Source: Rhodoflexus caldus (lineage in GTDB: Bacteria > Bacteroidota > Bacteroidia > Cytophagales > Thermoflexibacteraceae). From it: a DNA stretch of 64,000 nucleotides. The stretch lies in contig NZ_JAJPRF010000001.1 in assembly GCF_021206925.1 (NCBI RefSeq), positions 434,001 through 498,000 on the forward strand, read 5' to 3'. The position numbers were made by a program, and so were the translations under genes. Each line of letters begins with the position of its first letter. Within the stretch, counting starts at the first letter, position 1. The notes beneath the pieces were generated by a model. That model saw only the letters and a program-made list of their open reading frames with translations. It did not search any database and was not told where the DNA came from. Positions 7,164 to 15,824 of this stretch are shown here, in pieces.

Positions 7164-8318
7164 ATGGAGCGGTTTTCAAAAACCAAAGAAATTGTTTCCT
7201 TTCAACATAAACCCGAAATATGGCAGCATTTCGGCAGTGAAACCATCATAGGGGTGCTTTCTACCTGTGTAGCTGTTTATTCGGCAAGTGTTTATTCACG
7301 AGTAGGATTTTTCTTAGGAGCTACGGGGGCTTTCTTCTCTTTTCGCCACTTGTATTTGGATTGGCAAAAAAAATTCATCAATAGCCTGACCCTGACACCC
7401 CGCAAATTGATTTTTTCTTTGGGTACGGCAAAACAGCAGCGAACCGTAGCCCTCACTGAAATAGCTCAAATGGAAGTGCGTTATGTACATCCGCGCAAGG
7501 AAGCTATCATAGCCAATGCCGGGCATCATGAGTTTGAGCGCATATTGCAACTCATGGAAGGTGAGACAAAAATCAGTGCCGACTGCCTTTTACAACTGCA
7601 TAACGGCGAAAAAATCACGCTGCGTGCTGCTTATTTCCCCGAAAAAAGTTTCTTTGACTTTATCAGCTATCTGAACAAATTTTTAACAAATCGCCTACAA
7701 AACAAAGGCGCATCGGGTTTGCAGGCAGATGCAGTATCGCCTGAAATTCAGGAAATTATGGATGAAAATCAGGCTTATTTGCAGGCTGATACGGAGTTGA
7801 AGGCGCAGTTGGAACAAACCCGTCGGGCAGCCTACGAGATGCTCTACGTGCCCCGCGACGAATTTGACCGCCTGCGCATGGTAGGCAAAACCGTTATTGC
7901 GCAGTTTACGGGGGCTGACAAAAAAAACGTCTATTTTTTCAAAGACGACTACAAAAAAGACCTTGACCCCGACGAGATAGAAGCAGGCGAAAACCTGATT
8001 CAGTCTGCCAACGAAAATCTGGCATTGGTCAATGCACGGATTGAGTCCTATCAAAAAGTAGCGCAAGAACTGCAACGATTGGCGGAAAAGGAACTCAAAC
8101 GGCAGCAACTCAACCAACTTGCCGATAACCTCAAAGAGTTACAGGAACAAAATACTGCCCGCAGCATTGAACAGCAAAGCCTTTCGGAAATCTGTTTACC
8201 CGATGCCGACAAATCGCTGCTCAACGAGCTGGCACAAATCAATGAGCAAATCGCCGGCGCCGATACGCTGGAAAAAACGCTCTTTTTGAAAGAACACATT
8301 GCCCTTTTTAAGAAGTGA
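7164..8318 (+). CDS. Unknown membrane-anchored coiled-coil protein
   Basis: 384 residues, family not recognised. Residues 26-62 form a pair of short membrane helices (GVLSTCVAVYSASVYSRVGF and the next segment); residues 65-165 resemble a PH-like beta-rich domain (LTLTPRKLIFSLGT, then LQLHNGEKITLRAAYF); the second half is strongly helical and charged, likely coiled coil (KVAQELQRLAEKELKRQQLN). The last codons overlap lpxB by four bases (GTGA), so the two are probably translated together. This coupling hints at an envelope role but no function can be assigned. Confidence 0.75.
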   Translation: MERFSKTKEIVSFQHKPEIWQHFGSETIIGVLSTCVAVYSASVYSRVGFFLGATGAFFSFRHLYLDWQKKFINSLTLTPRKLIFSLGTAKQQRTVALTEIAQMEVRYVHPRKEAIIANAGHHEFERILQLMEGETKISADCLLQLHNGEKITLRAAYFPEKSFFDFISYLNKFLTNRLQNKGASGLQADAVSPEIQEIMDENQAYLQADTELKAQLEQTRRAAYEMLYVPRDEFDRLRMVGKTVIAQFTGADKKNVYFFKDDYKKDLDPDEIEAGENLIQSANENLALVNARIESYQKVAQELQRLAEKELKRQQLNQLADNLKELQEQNTARSIEQQSLSEICLPDADKSLLNELAQINEQIAGADTLEKTLFLKEHIALFKK

Positions 8319-9421
8319 AGTACTACCTGATAGCGGGCGAAAAATCAGGCGACCTGCATGGCGGCAACCTGATTCGCGCCCTGAAAAAATACGACCCCGA
8401 AGCAACTTTTCGCGCATGGGGCGGCGATGAAATGCAACAAGCCGGTGCCGAATTGGTGCGCCACATCAAAGAAACCGCCTTTATGGGTATTGGCGAAGTG
8501 GCTGCCAACCTGCGAAAAATTACCCGCCTGATGGCTATTTGCCGCCAAGACATGCAACAACACCAACCCGAAGTAGTTATTCTGATTGACTATGCAGGCT
8601 TTAACCTGCGCATGGCTGCTTTTGCCAAAAAATTGGGCTGCAAGGTTTTCTACTACATTTCGCCCAAAGTTTGGGTGTGGAATAAAAAGCGCGTACAGCA
8701 AATCAAGGCAAATGTGGACAGAATGTTTGCCATTATGCCTTTTGAAAAGGCGTTTTACGCCAAAGAAGGCTACAACAAAGTAGATTATATCGGCAACCCG
8801 TTGTTTGATGCCGTGGTCAAGTTTCGCCCCGATGCAGCTTTTGAGGCGGTGATTCGCAAGGACAGCCGCCCGTTGGTAGCCCTTTTGCCTGGCAGCCGCG
8901 TGCAGGAAGTCAGGAAAATTCTGCCCGTGATGGTCAAAGTTGCCAAGCAGTTCCCCGATTATCAGTTCGCCGTAGCGGGAGTGCTGCACTTGCCCCCGCA
9001 ATTGTATGCGCCCGCGTTGGAGGCAGGTATCCCCGTCTATCCCGAAAAGGCTTACGACCTGTTGCACCTTTCGCAAGCAGCACTGGTAGCTTCGGGCACT
9101 GCTACGCTGGAGACGGCACTTTTCCGCGTGCCGCAGGTGGTACTCTACCGCACGGGCTGGATTTCGGCACTGTTTTTCTGGTTTTTTATTCGCTTGCCTT
9201 TTGTTTCGTTGGTGAACCTGATAGCGGGCAAAGAAATTGTCAAAGAATTGCTGCAAACCGACTGCACCCCCCGCCGCGTAGCCGACGAACTGCAAAAAGT
9301 GCTGACTTACAAGCGATTATACACGCTGAAAGCCTACGATGAACTCATCGGGCAAATTGCCATGCCCAAAAGCGCATCGGAAGTGGCTGCCGAGTTGATG
9401 GTGCAGTATGCCAAAAGCTGA
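8315..9421 (+). CDS. lpxB: Lipid-A-disaccharide synthase
   Basis: 368 residues, close to the family length. MKYYLIAGEKSGDLHGGNLI at the N-terminus is the LpxB signature, followed by YISPKVWVWNKKRVQQIKAN, YIGNPLFDAV, LLPGSRVQEVRKILPVM and the donor-site segment VASGTATLETALFRVPQVVL. The enzyme joins UDP-2,3-diacylglucosamine and lipid X to make the lipid A disaccharide on the cytoplasmic face of the inner membrane. Start is a GTG at 8315 that overlaps the upstream stop codon. The 3' end overlaps the convergent gene by 105 bp. Confidence 0.95.
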   Translation: MKYYLIAGEKSGDLHGGNLIRALKKYDPEATFRAWGGDEMQQAGAELVRHIKETAFMGIGEVAANLRKITRLMAICRQDMQQHQPEVVILIDYAGFNLRMAAFAKKLGCKVFYYISPKVWVWNKKRVQQIKANVDRMFAIMPFEKAFYAKEGYNKVDYIGNPLFDAVVKFRPDAAFEAVIRKDSRPLVALLPGSRVQEVRKILPVMVKVAKQFPDYQFAVAGVLHLPPQLYAPALEAGIPVYPEKAYDLLHLSQAALVASGTATLETALFRVPQVVLYRTGWISALFFWFFIRLPFVSLVNLIAGKEIVKELLQTDCTPRRVADELQKVLTYKRLYTLKAYDELIGQIAMPKSASEVAAELMVQYAKS

Positions 9422-10528
9422 TTTTTGCTTGGTTTGATGCCACATCAGCGTATTTTTAACGCCGCGTGCCGCGTGGTAGCTCATCAGCAGCACAAACAGC
9501 CCCGCGGCTAACTTTTTTGCCTTGATTGCCTGCAAAGCCCTGATTATCAGCAGCAGAAAAAACGGAAACAAGGGCAGAAAATAGCGGTCGTTTTCGGTGG
9601 GGATGTTCATGCGAAGTGCCCAAGTGCCCGCAAGATAGCATCCGAAGGTGAGCAATAGCACTGCGGCAATCGGTCGGGAAGCGGGAGGCTTGGTTGCAAC
9701 AACCATTGCAGCAATAAACAAAGTCATAAAAACTGCTATGCGCACAAGCTCAGGCACTTGCAGCGGCAGCAGCCACGTACTCATGGCAGACAGGCTCAGC
9801 CGGAAACTTTCCGCAAAGTCAATCAGTGCGATATTTTGGCGGAAATCCTGCGCATCCGTAACCCATAGGAAATTGCGCAACTGCCAAGCGATGAATGAAA
9901 CAGCAGCAAGCCCGCTTTCTAAGGCGATAGCCCCTATCACACGCCACCGTAAGCCCTTGATAAAAAATTGCGCAACAGCCCAAGCCATGATGAAGAAAAT
10001 ACCCGCATTGCGCTGTAAACACATCAAATTTGCCAAAATGATATACAAAATCAGTATAGAGGGCTTTTCTTTGCGCAGAAAGGCGGCAAAGGCAGCCGTC
10101 AGCAATGCCATAAAAACAATTTCCGACCACAGGTAAATGCTGCTTGCCAGCAAGGGCGCATAGAGCGCGTAGCTCAACAAAGCAGCATTCCGAATCAGTG
10201 GCGGAGTTTGTACCGGCAGCCAACGGGAGAAAAAATAAATGCTTGCCGGCAGCGCAACGCCGTGCAGCCATGCGGCAAAAGGCAGCACTTGCGGCGCACC
10301 CAAAGCCAGCAACCAAGGATAGAGCGGCGGCCAGTTGGCATATATATTCCCTTGATGATCAATGAGTTGTTTATGTTGCGCCCAATTTTCGGCAGCTGCG
10401 AGGTAGTAGTAGCTGTCTAAGGTTAGCCCCAAGTGCCCGCCCGATGCGACCCAATAGCAAGCCAAGCCCGAAATAAAGGCAAGCCATAAGCCCCAATCAT
10501 TGCAGCAGGCTTTGTAAATTCGCCACAT
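9317..10528 (-). CDS. Polytopic membrane protein, GT-C/ArnT-like
   Basis: 403 residues with about ten hydrophobic segments. The first periplasmic loop has LTLDSYYYLAAAENW and IYANWPPLYPWLLAL, the DxxxY...YPPLYP pattern of GT-C glycosyltransferases that use a lipid-linked sugar (PMT/ArnT group), so it may glycosylate an envelope component; the donor is unknown. Two oddities: its start codon overlaps that of the divergent next gene (CATG at 10526-10529), and its last 35 codons run antisense inside lpxB, giving a hydrophilic tail (GILHHQLGSHFRCAFGHGNL) that looks unlike the rest and may be a recent extension. Confidence 0.75.
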   Translation of the reverse strand: MWRIYKACCNDWGLWLAFISGLACYWVASGGHLGLTLDSYYYLAAAENWAQHKQLIDHQGNIYANWPPLYPWLLALGAPQVLPFAAWLHGVALPASIYFFSRWLPVQTPPLIRNAALLSYALYAPLLASSIYLWSEIVFMALLTAAFAAFLRKEKPSILILYIILANLMCLQRNAGIFFIMAWAVAQFFIKGLRWRVIGAIALESGLAAVSFIAWQLRNFLWVTDAQDFRQNIALIDFAESFRLSLSAMSTWLLPLQVPELVRIAVFMTLFIAAMVVATKPPASRPIAAVLLLTFGCYLAGTWALRMNIPTENDRYFLPLFPFFLLLIIRALQAIKAKKLAAGLFVLLMSYHAARGVKNTLMWHQTKQKSAFGILHHQLGSHFRCAFGHGNLPDEFIVGFQRV

Positions 10529-11213
10529 GCTGTCAGAAAATTATCACTTGTTTCTTGCCGCTGCCTACATGCGCGGATGGCTGCAAGATACGCAAACGGC
10601 GGTTGATGCGCCGATTCGCGGATTGGTACAAAAGCCTTTTGCCGAACTTTCCAAAGCAGAGCAGGAAACACTTTTGCAGGAAGGCATTCGGCGCGGGTTG
10701 CCGGAGTTGGCGCGTTTCCGAATAGTTGAACAGGCTGCCATTTTTCAAAAAATCCTGACCTTGCTCAACGGCATTCGCCCCGATAATATGCTGGAAGTAG
10801 GCTTTGATTACCTGCAATTTACGATTTGTTGGCTGCAACATTTCCGCTACCTTTCGGCAGCCATGACCGAAACCGACCCGCGCCATTTGGCAGTTGCCTA
10901 TGCCCTGCAAAAAGGCGGCATGGGATTTCTGCAAATTCAGGAAACAGTTCCCGAAAATATTTTTGACACCCAACAACAGTTTGACGTATCGGTAGCGTTG
11001 GACTTGCACAGAAAAACAGAGGACATTGCCGCAGCATTCAATGCTATTTGCAAAGCAACCAAGCGGTTTGCCATTTTCACGTTTCCCCTCTATTCGCTTC
11101 GCAGGGAGCTGCCTTCAGAAGCAACCGTCCGCGAGTGGCTGGCAGCCGCCGACATGCCCTATGTAAAAATAGAGGAGGCAGATAATCGCTTATTGGTGGT
11201 GGCAAGGAAGTAA
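10527..11213 (+). CDS. Degenerate class I methyltransferase-like protein
   Basis: 228 residues. The middle contains IRPDNMLEVGFDYLQFTICW, the place of the SAM-binding motif I (E-x-G-x-G-x-x), but the glycines after LEVG are missing; FDVSVALDLHRKTEDIAAAF resembles motif IV. It looks like a Rossmann-fold methyltransferase that may have lost SAM binding. It starts head-to-head with the membrane protein, sharing two bases of the start codons, so its promoter must lie within that gene. A downstream ATG at 10569 is possible. Function unknown. Confidence 0.65.
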   Translation: MLSENYHLFLAAAYMRGWLQDTQTAVDAPIRGLVQKPFAELSKAEQETLLQEGIRRGLPELARFRIVEQAAIFQKILTLLNGIRPDNMLEVGFDYLQFTICWLQHFRYLSAAMTETDPRHLAVAYALQKGGMGFLQIQETVPENIFDTQQQFDVSVALDLHRKTEDIAAAFNAICKATKRFAIFTFPLYSLRRELPSEATVREWLAAADMPYVKIEEADNRLLVVARK

Positions 11214-11267
11214 CGATTTTCGGAAGGCAAGGTGCTGATTTCGGAATAGAGCACGGATAGCCAATTA

Positions 11268-11369
11268 TGCAAAAGCACAAGAGATTTGCGAAAAATGCTT
11301 TGTTTAAATTGCTGAAATACAGGCATTTAAACCTGAAAGATATTCAAAATCTGTCAGGTCTATGTATAA
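11268..11369 (+). repeat. Dispersed palindromic element, copy A
   Basis: About 100 bp closely similar to copy B at 31900-32002: both share GATTTGCGAAAAATGCTTTG, then ATTTAAACCTGA, a partly decayed palindrome (ACCTGA...TCAGGT, 11331-11359) and TATGTATAA at the end. Located between a plus-strand stop codon and the terminator of the next gene. No coding potential. Confidence 0.7.
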
Positions 11370-11396
11370 AAAAGCCACCCCGATAAACGGGATGGC
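11367..11396 (-). terminator. Terminator of the M14 peptidase gene
   Basis: AGCCACCCCG (11373-11382) pairs with CGGGATGGCT (11387-11396) with one mismatch and a 4-base loop; on the minus strand the hairpin is followed by TTTTTTATA. It lies 27 bp after the peptidase stop codon. Confidence 0.8.
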
Positions 11397-11422
11397 TCAT
11401 GCTTTGGCAGCTAACAATCATT

Positions 11423-13915
11423 TTATTGCCCCACAAAGAATATGGCATTGCTGAACAGCAAGTAACCATTTTGCCAAGAGTGGCGATAAATCGGGCTGTC
11501 GGCGAGGTAAATCAGCGCACCGCCGCCAATGTTTTCTACACCAAATACAAGGCTGTTTTTCAGTTTTTCTTTGGCTTTGCTGCCTACAAATCCATCTACA
11601 TAAGCGTCTGATTTTAGCACACCTACGTTCCAGCCTCCGTTGAGGTATTCATAGAAATTATTGATGTGTTTCAGGGTATGGTAGTTTTCCTGATAGCCAA
11701 AGGCCAGCGGATGAGTAACGTCCATATTGGCACGGAAAATACTTCCCTCTACGCCATTGGTAAGAGAGTTGCGCTCGCGCTCACCGTATTTTTTCAACAT
11801 TTCTTCGGGCTTGGGTTTTTCGTCTTTGCCCTTGTCGTCTTTTTTGGTTTTCAGCAAGAAGCCCTCTTTATCGGCAAAAACATTCATGGCGTTTTCCATG
11901 GCAATCAGTCGGCCGCCGTTGCGCATCCATGACTTAACTGCATTGATATCCAAGCTGTTATAGCTGCCTGCGGGTAAAATCACCACGTCGTATTTGTTCC
12001 AATCAATGCGGTTAAGCATCGAGCTGTTGATAACCGTTACAGGATATTCCAGCAAATAGTCAAAGTAGTTCCATGCTTCACCGAAAGAGGTAGGATACAC
12101 CCCATCACCCGATATGAGCGCAATTCGCGGCGCTTTCATCAGTTGGAAACTGCTTGAACCAAGGTCAATACCTGTGGAAGAAAGACCCGAGGCAGTTCCT
12201 TGAACGGCAACTTCTACTGCATTGGCCACATCCGTTACTACTTTGTCAAAATTCTGGATGTGGGTATTGTCTGCTCGGCTAATCATTAGCGCACCGCGGT
12301 CGTAAGATATGCCGTTCATGGAAAACGGTTGTTCGGCAAAGCGTACGTTTATACCTGCCTTCATCAGCGCTGCCAGCAGGCGTGCATGACCGAAGTTTTT
12401 CCATGCCGACAGGTAGGCATAAGCCCCTCCCTGTACAGGTGTATTTTTGGTAAATGCAGGTGCGGTATAAGCCGTCTGCGCAATACGCTCGGCGGAAGCA
12501 TACGCCTGCAAGCCCATTGCATACGGCAACGACCAAGCGGTTGCATCGTAAGTAACCGAATCGGCAAGCACGGTGCGCGGGTTGAACAGTACTTTTACCA
12601 ATACCGATTTGGGCTGCACTGTACTGATAACCAAATCGTTGCGACTCAGTGTTACCGTTTCTTCTTTGCCTGTCTGGAAATTGAATGCTTTTACGGGAGC
12701 GGCCGTACCGGCAAGGCCATAGCGAATTTGGTTGCGGTCTAAGTAATCGGTCAGCATTTTTACTTTGTAAGCATCATTGCCAGCGGGAATAATGAACGAT
12801 TTGTAAGTGCCTCCCGGGTTGGTGCGTGCCTGTTCAAAATAGTTTTTGAACTCTTGCATCATGCGGCTTTTTTGCTGTGCCGCCGCTTCAATGGTGGCAA
12901 TACCCGAAGTGTGCTGATGGTCAATGCGTTTGCGGAGGGTAAGCGTATCGCCGTTGTTCAGCAAAATGCCCAAACCTGCACGTCCGGAGCCGCCCTGCTC
13001 GTAGGTCATGCCGATAGCGCCGTTGTAGGTAGGCCATGTATCGCCATAGCTGGGGTAAAGCAAGTCAAAAGTTTCGCGGGTGAAATACAGCCACTTGTTT
13101 CGGTCAAAATAGCGGGCAGCGTTTTTGCCAACCACTACCTGAAACTCGCGCTGCCAGTTGGTAATTTCTTTGTGATAAGGCTCGGCAGCCGGTGCGAAAT
13201 AATAAGGTTGTTCAGGCCCCATTTCGTGGAAATCGCCGTGTACTTGCGGCATCCATTGTTGATAGAAAGCCAGACGCTGGCGCGTTTCCTGCTGGCTTTG
13301 CCATGCCCAATCGCGGTTCAGGTCAAATATGTAATGGTTATATCTGCCGCCCGGCCATGGCTCGTAATGTTCGCGGGCATCAGGCTGTACGTTATGAGTT
13401 GCCCCCTTCATTTGTATATACCAGTTCACATAGCGCGAGTGGCCGTCGGGGTTAGCGCAGGGGTCTAAAATCACTACCGCATCGTTAAGCCATTCGCTGC
13501 GCTGTGTCAGCAGTTCGTGCAGCGTGAGCATAACGGCTTCTGTGGAAACTGCCTCATTGCCGTGCACATTGTAGCTCATCCACACAATAACGGGAGCGTT
13601 TATATTCCCCTGTCCTTCCAGCAAGCCGGTCAGTTGCAGGTTGTTGCGGCGAATTTCCTCTAAACGCGACATATTGGCTGCCGAGCTGACAATAGCGGCA
13701 ATCAATGGGCGGCCTTCATAACTGGTGCCGTATTCCACCAACTTTACCTGATTGCTTGCCTGCGCTGCCACATGGCGGAAATAATCTACCACGCGATGGT
13801 GCGGAGTAAACTTGTCGCCTATGCGGTAGCCCAAAAAGGCATCCGGCGACTGCAACTGTGCCACGGCGGCGAAACTTACCACCACGCACAGCAACGTGAT
13901 AAAAAAGTGTTTCAT
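11423..13915 (-). CDS. Exported M14-family zinc carboxypeptidase
   Basis: 830 residues with a signal peptide (MKHFFITLLCVVVSFAAVAQ). The catalytic domain shows the zinc ligands in VWMSYNVHGNEAVSTEA (HxxE) and HGDFHEMGPEQPYYF (second His), and the general-base region MTYEQGGSGRAG. The second half has ALISGDGVYPTSFGEAWNYF and VILPAGSYNSLDINAVKSWM, a glutamine-amidotransferase-like domain often fused to M14 enzymes in this phylum. It probably degrades peptides in the periplasm or outside the cell. Single transcription unit with a good terminator downstream. Confidence 0.92.
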   Translation of the reverse strand: MKHFFITLLCVVVSFAAVAQLQSPDAFLGYRIGDKFTPHHRVVDYFRHVAAQASNQVKLVEYGTSYEGRPLIAAIVSSAANMSRLEEIRRNNLQLTGLLEGQGNINAPVIVWMSYNVHGNEAVSTEAVMLTLHELLTQRSEWLNDAVVILDPCANPDGHSRYVNWYIQMKGATHNVQPDAREHYEPWPGGRYNHYIFDLNRDWAWQSQQETRQRLAFYQQWMPQVHGDFHEMGPEQPYYFAPAAEPYHKEITNWQREFQVVVGKNAARYFDRNKWLYFTRETFDLLYPSYGDTWPTYNGAIGMTYEQGGSGRAGLGILLNNGDTLTLRKRIDHQHTSGIATIEAAAQQKSRMMQEFKNYFEQARTNPGGTYKSFIIPAGNDAYKVKMLTDYLDRNQIRYGLAGTAAPVKAFNFQTGKEETVTLSRNDLVISTVQPKSVLVKVLFNPRTVLADSVTYDATAWSLPYAMGLQAYASAERIAQTAYTAPAFTKNTPVQGGAYAYLSAWKNFGHARLLAALMKAGINVRFAEQPFSMNGISYDRGALMISRADNTHIQNFDKVVTDVANAVEVAVQGTASGLSSTGIDLGSSSFQLMKAPRIALISGDGVYPTSFGEAWNYFDYLLEYPVTVINSSMLNRIDWNKYDVVILPAGSYNSLDINAVKSWMRNGGRLIAMENAMNVFADKEGFLLKTKKDDKGKDEKPKPEEMLKKYGERERNSLTNGVEGSIFRANMDVTHPLAFGYQENYHTLKHINNFYEYLNGGWNVGVLKSDAYVDGFVGSKAKEKLKNSLVFGVENIGGGALIYLADSPIYRHSWQNGYLLFSNAIFFVGQ

Positions 13916-14183
13916 GAGTATTCGAATGGTTTGGGTACAATGCTAACCAATTTTTAAAAGATGATGAACCTTCGCAACAATGATTGTGCGGATTGTTGCA
14001 GAAAAATTATGAAACGAGGCGGGCAGATTATCTCCGTTCTACAATTTTCCACGATGTAAGCAGGTGAGCAGATTAACGCGTTCTTTTTTACTGCGGAGTG
14101 CGCAAAGGTTTTAACCACAGTGTAAACAAAGAAAAGATACTTAGCCTGCTTGCGTAAAACTTAGCAAACTTTATAAATAAAAA
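13916..14183. other. Gene-free spacer
   Basis: 268 bp between the peptidase start and the tRNA-His terminator. No open reading frame, hairpin or exact promoter match was seen; it contains AT-rich and repeat-like stretches (for example around 14085-14155) without clear structure. Confidence 0.5.
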
Positions 14184-14208
14184 AGCCGCTCCACAAATTG
14201 GAACGGCT
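14184..14208 (-). terminator. Terminator of tRNA-His
   Basis: AGCCGCTCCA (14184-14193) pairs with TGGAACGGCT (14199-14208), one mismatch, then TTTTTTATT on the minus strand. 14 bp after the tRNA 3' end. Confidence 0.8.
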
Positions 14209-14221
14209 GATATTTTTGAGG

Positions 14222-14296
14222 GGAGAAAGATGGGATTCGAACCCACGACCTCCAGAGCCACAATCTGGCGCTCTAACCAACTGAGCTACGATCTCC
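14222..14296 (-). tRNA. tRNA-His (anticodon GTG)
   Basis: Reverse strand folds as a tRNA: D arm GCTC/GAGC, anticodon stem CCAGA/TCTGG with loop TTGTGGC (anticodon GTG, His), T arm GTGGG TTCGAAT CCCAT. A G at -1 (14296) faces C73 (14222), the histidine identity pair. CCA is not encoded. The acceptor stem has two apparent mismatches, T5-T68 and C6-T67. It has a near-perfect promoter at 14308-14338 and its own terminator, so it is a single-tRNA unit. Confidence 0.95.
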
Positions 14297-14307
14297 GTTT
14301 AGGACTG

Positions 14308-14338
14308 CAAATTTAGCGCAATGCGTTTGTAAAATCAA
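14308..14338 (-). promoter_or_regulatory. Promoter of tRNA-His
   Basis: Minus strand TTG (14338-14336), 20 nt, TAAATTTG (14315-14308): the full Bacteroidota consensus. The predicted start is a few bases before the tRNA. It overlaps the last codons of the dihydroorotase gene. Confidence 0.8.
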
Positions 14339-15678
14339 ATACTACGCGCAAACAAAATTCTTTTACCTGTTTTGCTGTCGTTAATAACGCCGTTGGCAAA
14401 AGCCAAATGCCCCGAAACGATGGTATGCGTAACGGTTGAGCCGAAAGTATGCCCTTCCAAAGGCGACCAGCCGCATTTGTAGAGAATATTTTCCTTGCTC
14501 ACCGTGTAAGGGCGGTTCAAATCCACCAGCACCAAATCGGCCCAATAGCCTTCGCGAATGAAGCCGCGCTCTTCTATCTGAAAGCACACGGCGGGCGCAT
14601 GACTCATTTTTTCTACCATGCGCTCCAAAGAAAGTTTGCCTTGTGCGACAAAATCAAGCATCATTTGCAGGCTGTGCTGCACTAACGGCAAGCCCGAAGG
14701 TGCTTTCCAATAGTTCTGCATTTTTTCCTCCCACGTGTGCGGCGCGTGGTCGGTTGCGATGATGTCTATGCGGTCGTCCAGCACGGCTTGCAGGATAACA
14801 GGCTTGTGGCGGGCATCTTTAATGGCAGGGTTGCACTTGATTTGCGCACCCAGCGTATCGTATTGCGAAGCATCAAACCACAAATGGTGTACGCAGGCTT
14901 CGGCAGTGATGCGCTTTTGCGCCAATGGCAGGCTGTTGTCAAACAGCTCCGTTTCTTCGGCGGTAGAAATGTGCAGGATGTGCAGGCGCGTATTGTGCTT
15001 TTTCGCCAACTCAATTGCCATAGAAGACGACTTGTAGCAGGCTTCCACATTGCGGATTTCGGGATGGCAGTGCATCGGCACATCGTCGCCGTACTTTTCG
15101 CGGTAGATGGCAGATTGTGCGCGAATGGTTGCCTCGTCTTCGCAGTGCGTGGCAATCAGCATGGGGCATTGGCTGAAAATGGTTTCCAGCGTTTGCGGAT
15201 TATCTACCAGCATATTGCCCGTTGACGAACCCATGAAAATCTTCACGCCGCATACATCGCGCGGGTTGGTGCGCAGCACTTCCTCAATATTATCGTTGGA
15301 AGCGCCCATGAAAAACGAATAGTTGGCAGGCGAAGTACGGGCTGCAATGGCATATTTTTCTGCCAGCAGTTCCTGCGTGAGTGCATTGGGAACGGTGTTG
15401 GGCATTTCCATGAAGGTTGTGGTGCCACCCGCAACGGCAGCGCGGGATTCTGTACCGATGGTTGCCTTGTGTGTCAGCCCGGGTTCGCGAAAGTGCACTT
15501 GGTCGTCAATTACACCGGGAAGCAGGTGCTTGCCCGTTGCGTCAATGACATGCGCGGCTTTCAGGTATGCCAAATCGCCGCCGATGCGCTCAATGCGCCC
15601 GTTGTTAATGAAAATATCCATTTCGGCGGTTTTGCCTTCATTGACCACCTGCGCGTTCAGAATCAGGATAGATGACAT
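14335..15678 (-). CDS. pyrC: Dihydroorotase (pyrimidine synthesis)
   Basis: 447 residues of the amidohydrolase barrel family. Seen: LLPGVIDDQVHFREPGLTHK with the metal-binding region (Gln-Val-His in place of the common His-x-His, a variant seen in Bacteroidota dihydroorotases), GVKIFMGSSTGNM with the carboxylated lysine, LIATHCEDE, LHILHIST and IDIIATDHAPHTWEEK with the catalytic Asp. It closes carbamoyl-aspartate to dihydroorotate. ATG 15678 gives MSSILILNAQVV; a longer frame begins 32 codons upstream but runs through the intergenic palindrome. Divergent from the isomerase gene. Confidence 0.93.
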   Translation of the reverse strand: MSSILILNAQVVNEGKTAEMDIFINNGRIERIGGDLAYLKAAHVIDATGKHLLPGVIDDQVHFREPGLTHKATIGTESRAAVAGGTTTFMEMPNTVPNALTQELLAEKYAIAARTSPANYSFFMGASNDNIEEVLRTNPRDVCGVKIFMGSSTGNMLVDNPQTLETIFSQCPMLIATHCEDEATIRAQSAIYREKYGDDVPMHCHPEIRNVEACYKSSSMAIELAKKHNTRLHILHISTAEETELFDNSLPLAQKRITAEACVHHLWFDASQYDTLGAQIKCNPAIKDARHKPVILQAVLDDRIDIIATDHAPHTWEEKMQNYWKAPSGLPLVQHSLQMMLDFVAQGKLSLERMVEKMSHAPAVCFQIEERGFIREGYWADLVLVDLNRPYTVSKENILYKCGWSPLEGHTFGSTVTHTIVSGHLAFANGVINDSKTGKRILFARSI

Positions 15679-15740
15679 GATTTTGGTTGTATGATGTGGG
15701 TTGCCGTGAAAATCAGATGCAAATGATTGGGTACCGTAGA

Positions 15741-15758
15741 GACAGGGCGCGCCCTGTC
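15741..15758. repeat. 18-bp perfect palindrome
   Basis: GACAGGGCGCGCCCTGTC is its own reverse complement. It lies between two divergent genes, 62 bp before the dihydroorotase start and 44 bp before the isomerase -7 element. It could be a regulator site or a dispersed palindromic repeat; the flanking GTAGA...CCCTGC partly extends the symmetry. Confidence 0.7.
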
Positions 15759-15801
15759 CCTGCAATTTCGTCAATCGCTGCTAATTTGCAGACAAAGTAA
15801 C

Positions 15802-15809
15802 TACTTTTG
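15802..15809 (+). promoter_or_regulatory. -7 element of isomerase promoter
   Basis: TACTTTTG, exact TAnnTTTG match; predicted transcription start about 15815, ten bases before ATG 15825. This rules against the in-frame TTG at 15807. Confidence 0.5.
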
Positions 15810-15824
15810 CGTGAAACTGGTACT

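Noticed and set aside
8345-9295. 316-codon open frame antisense to lpxB
   Set aside because: lpxB is unmistakable; the antisense product is compositionally odd.
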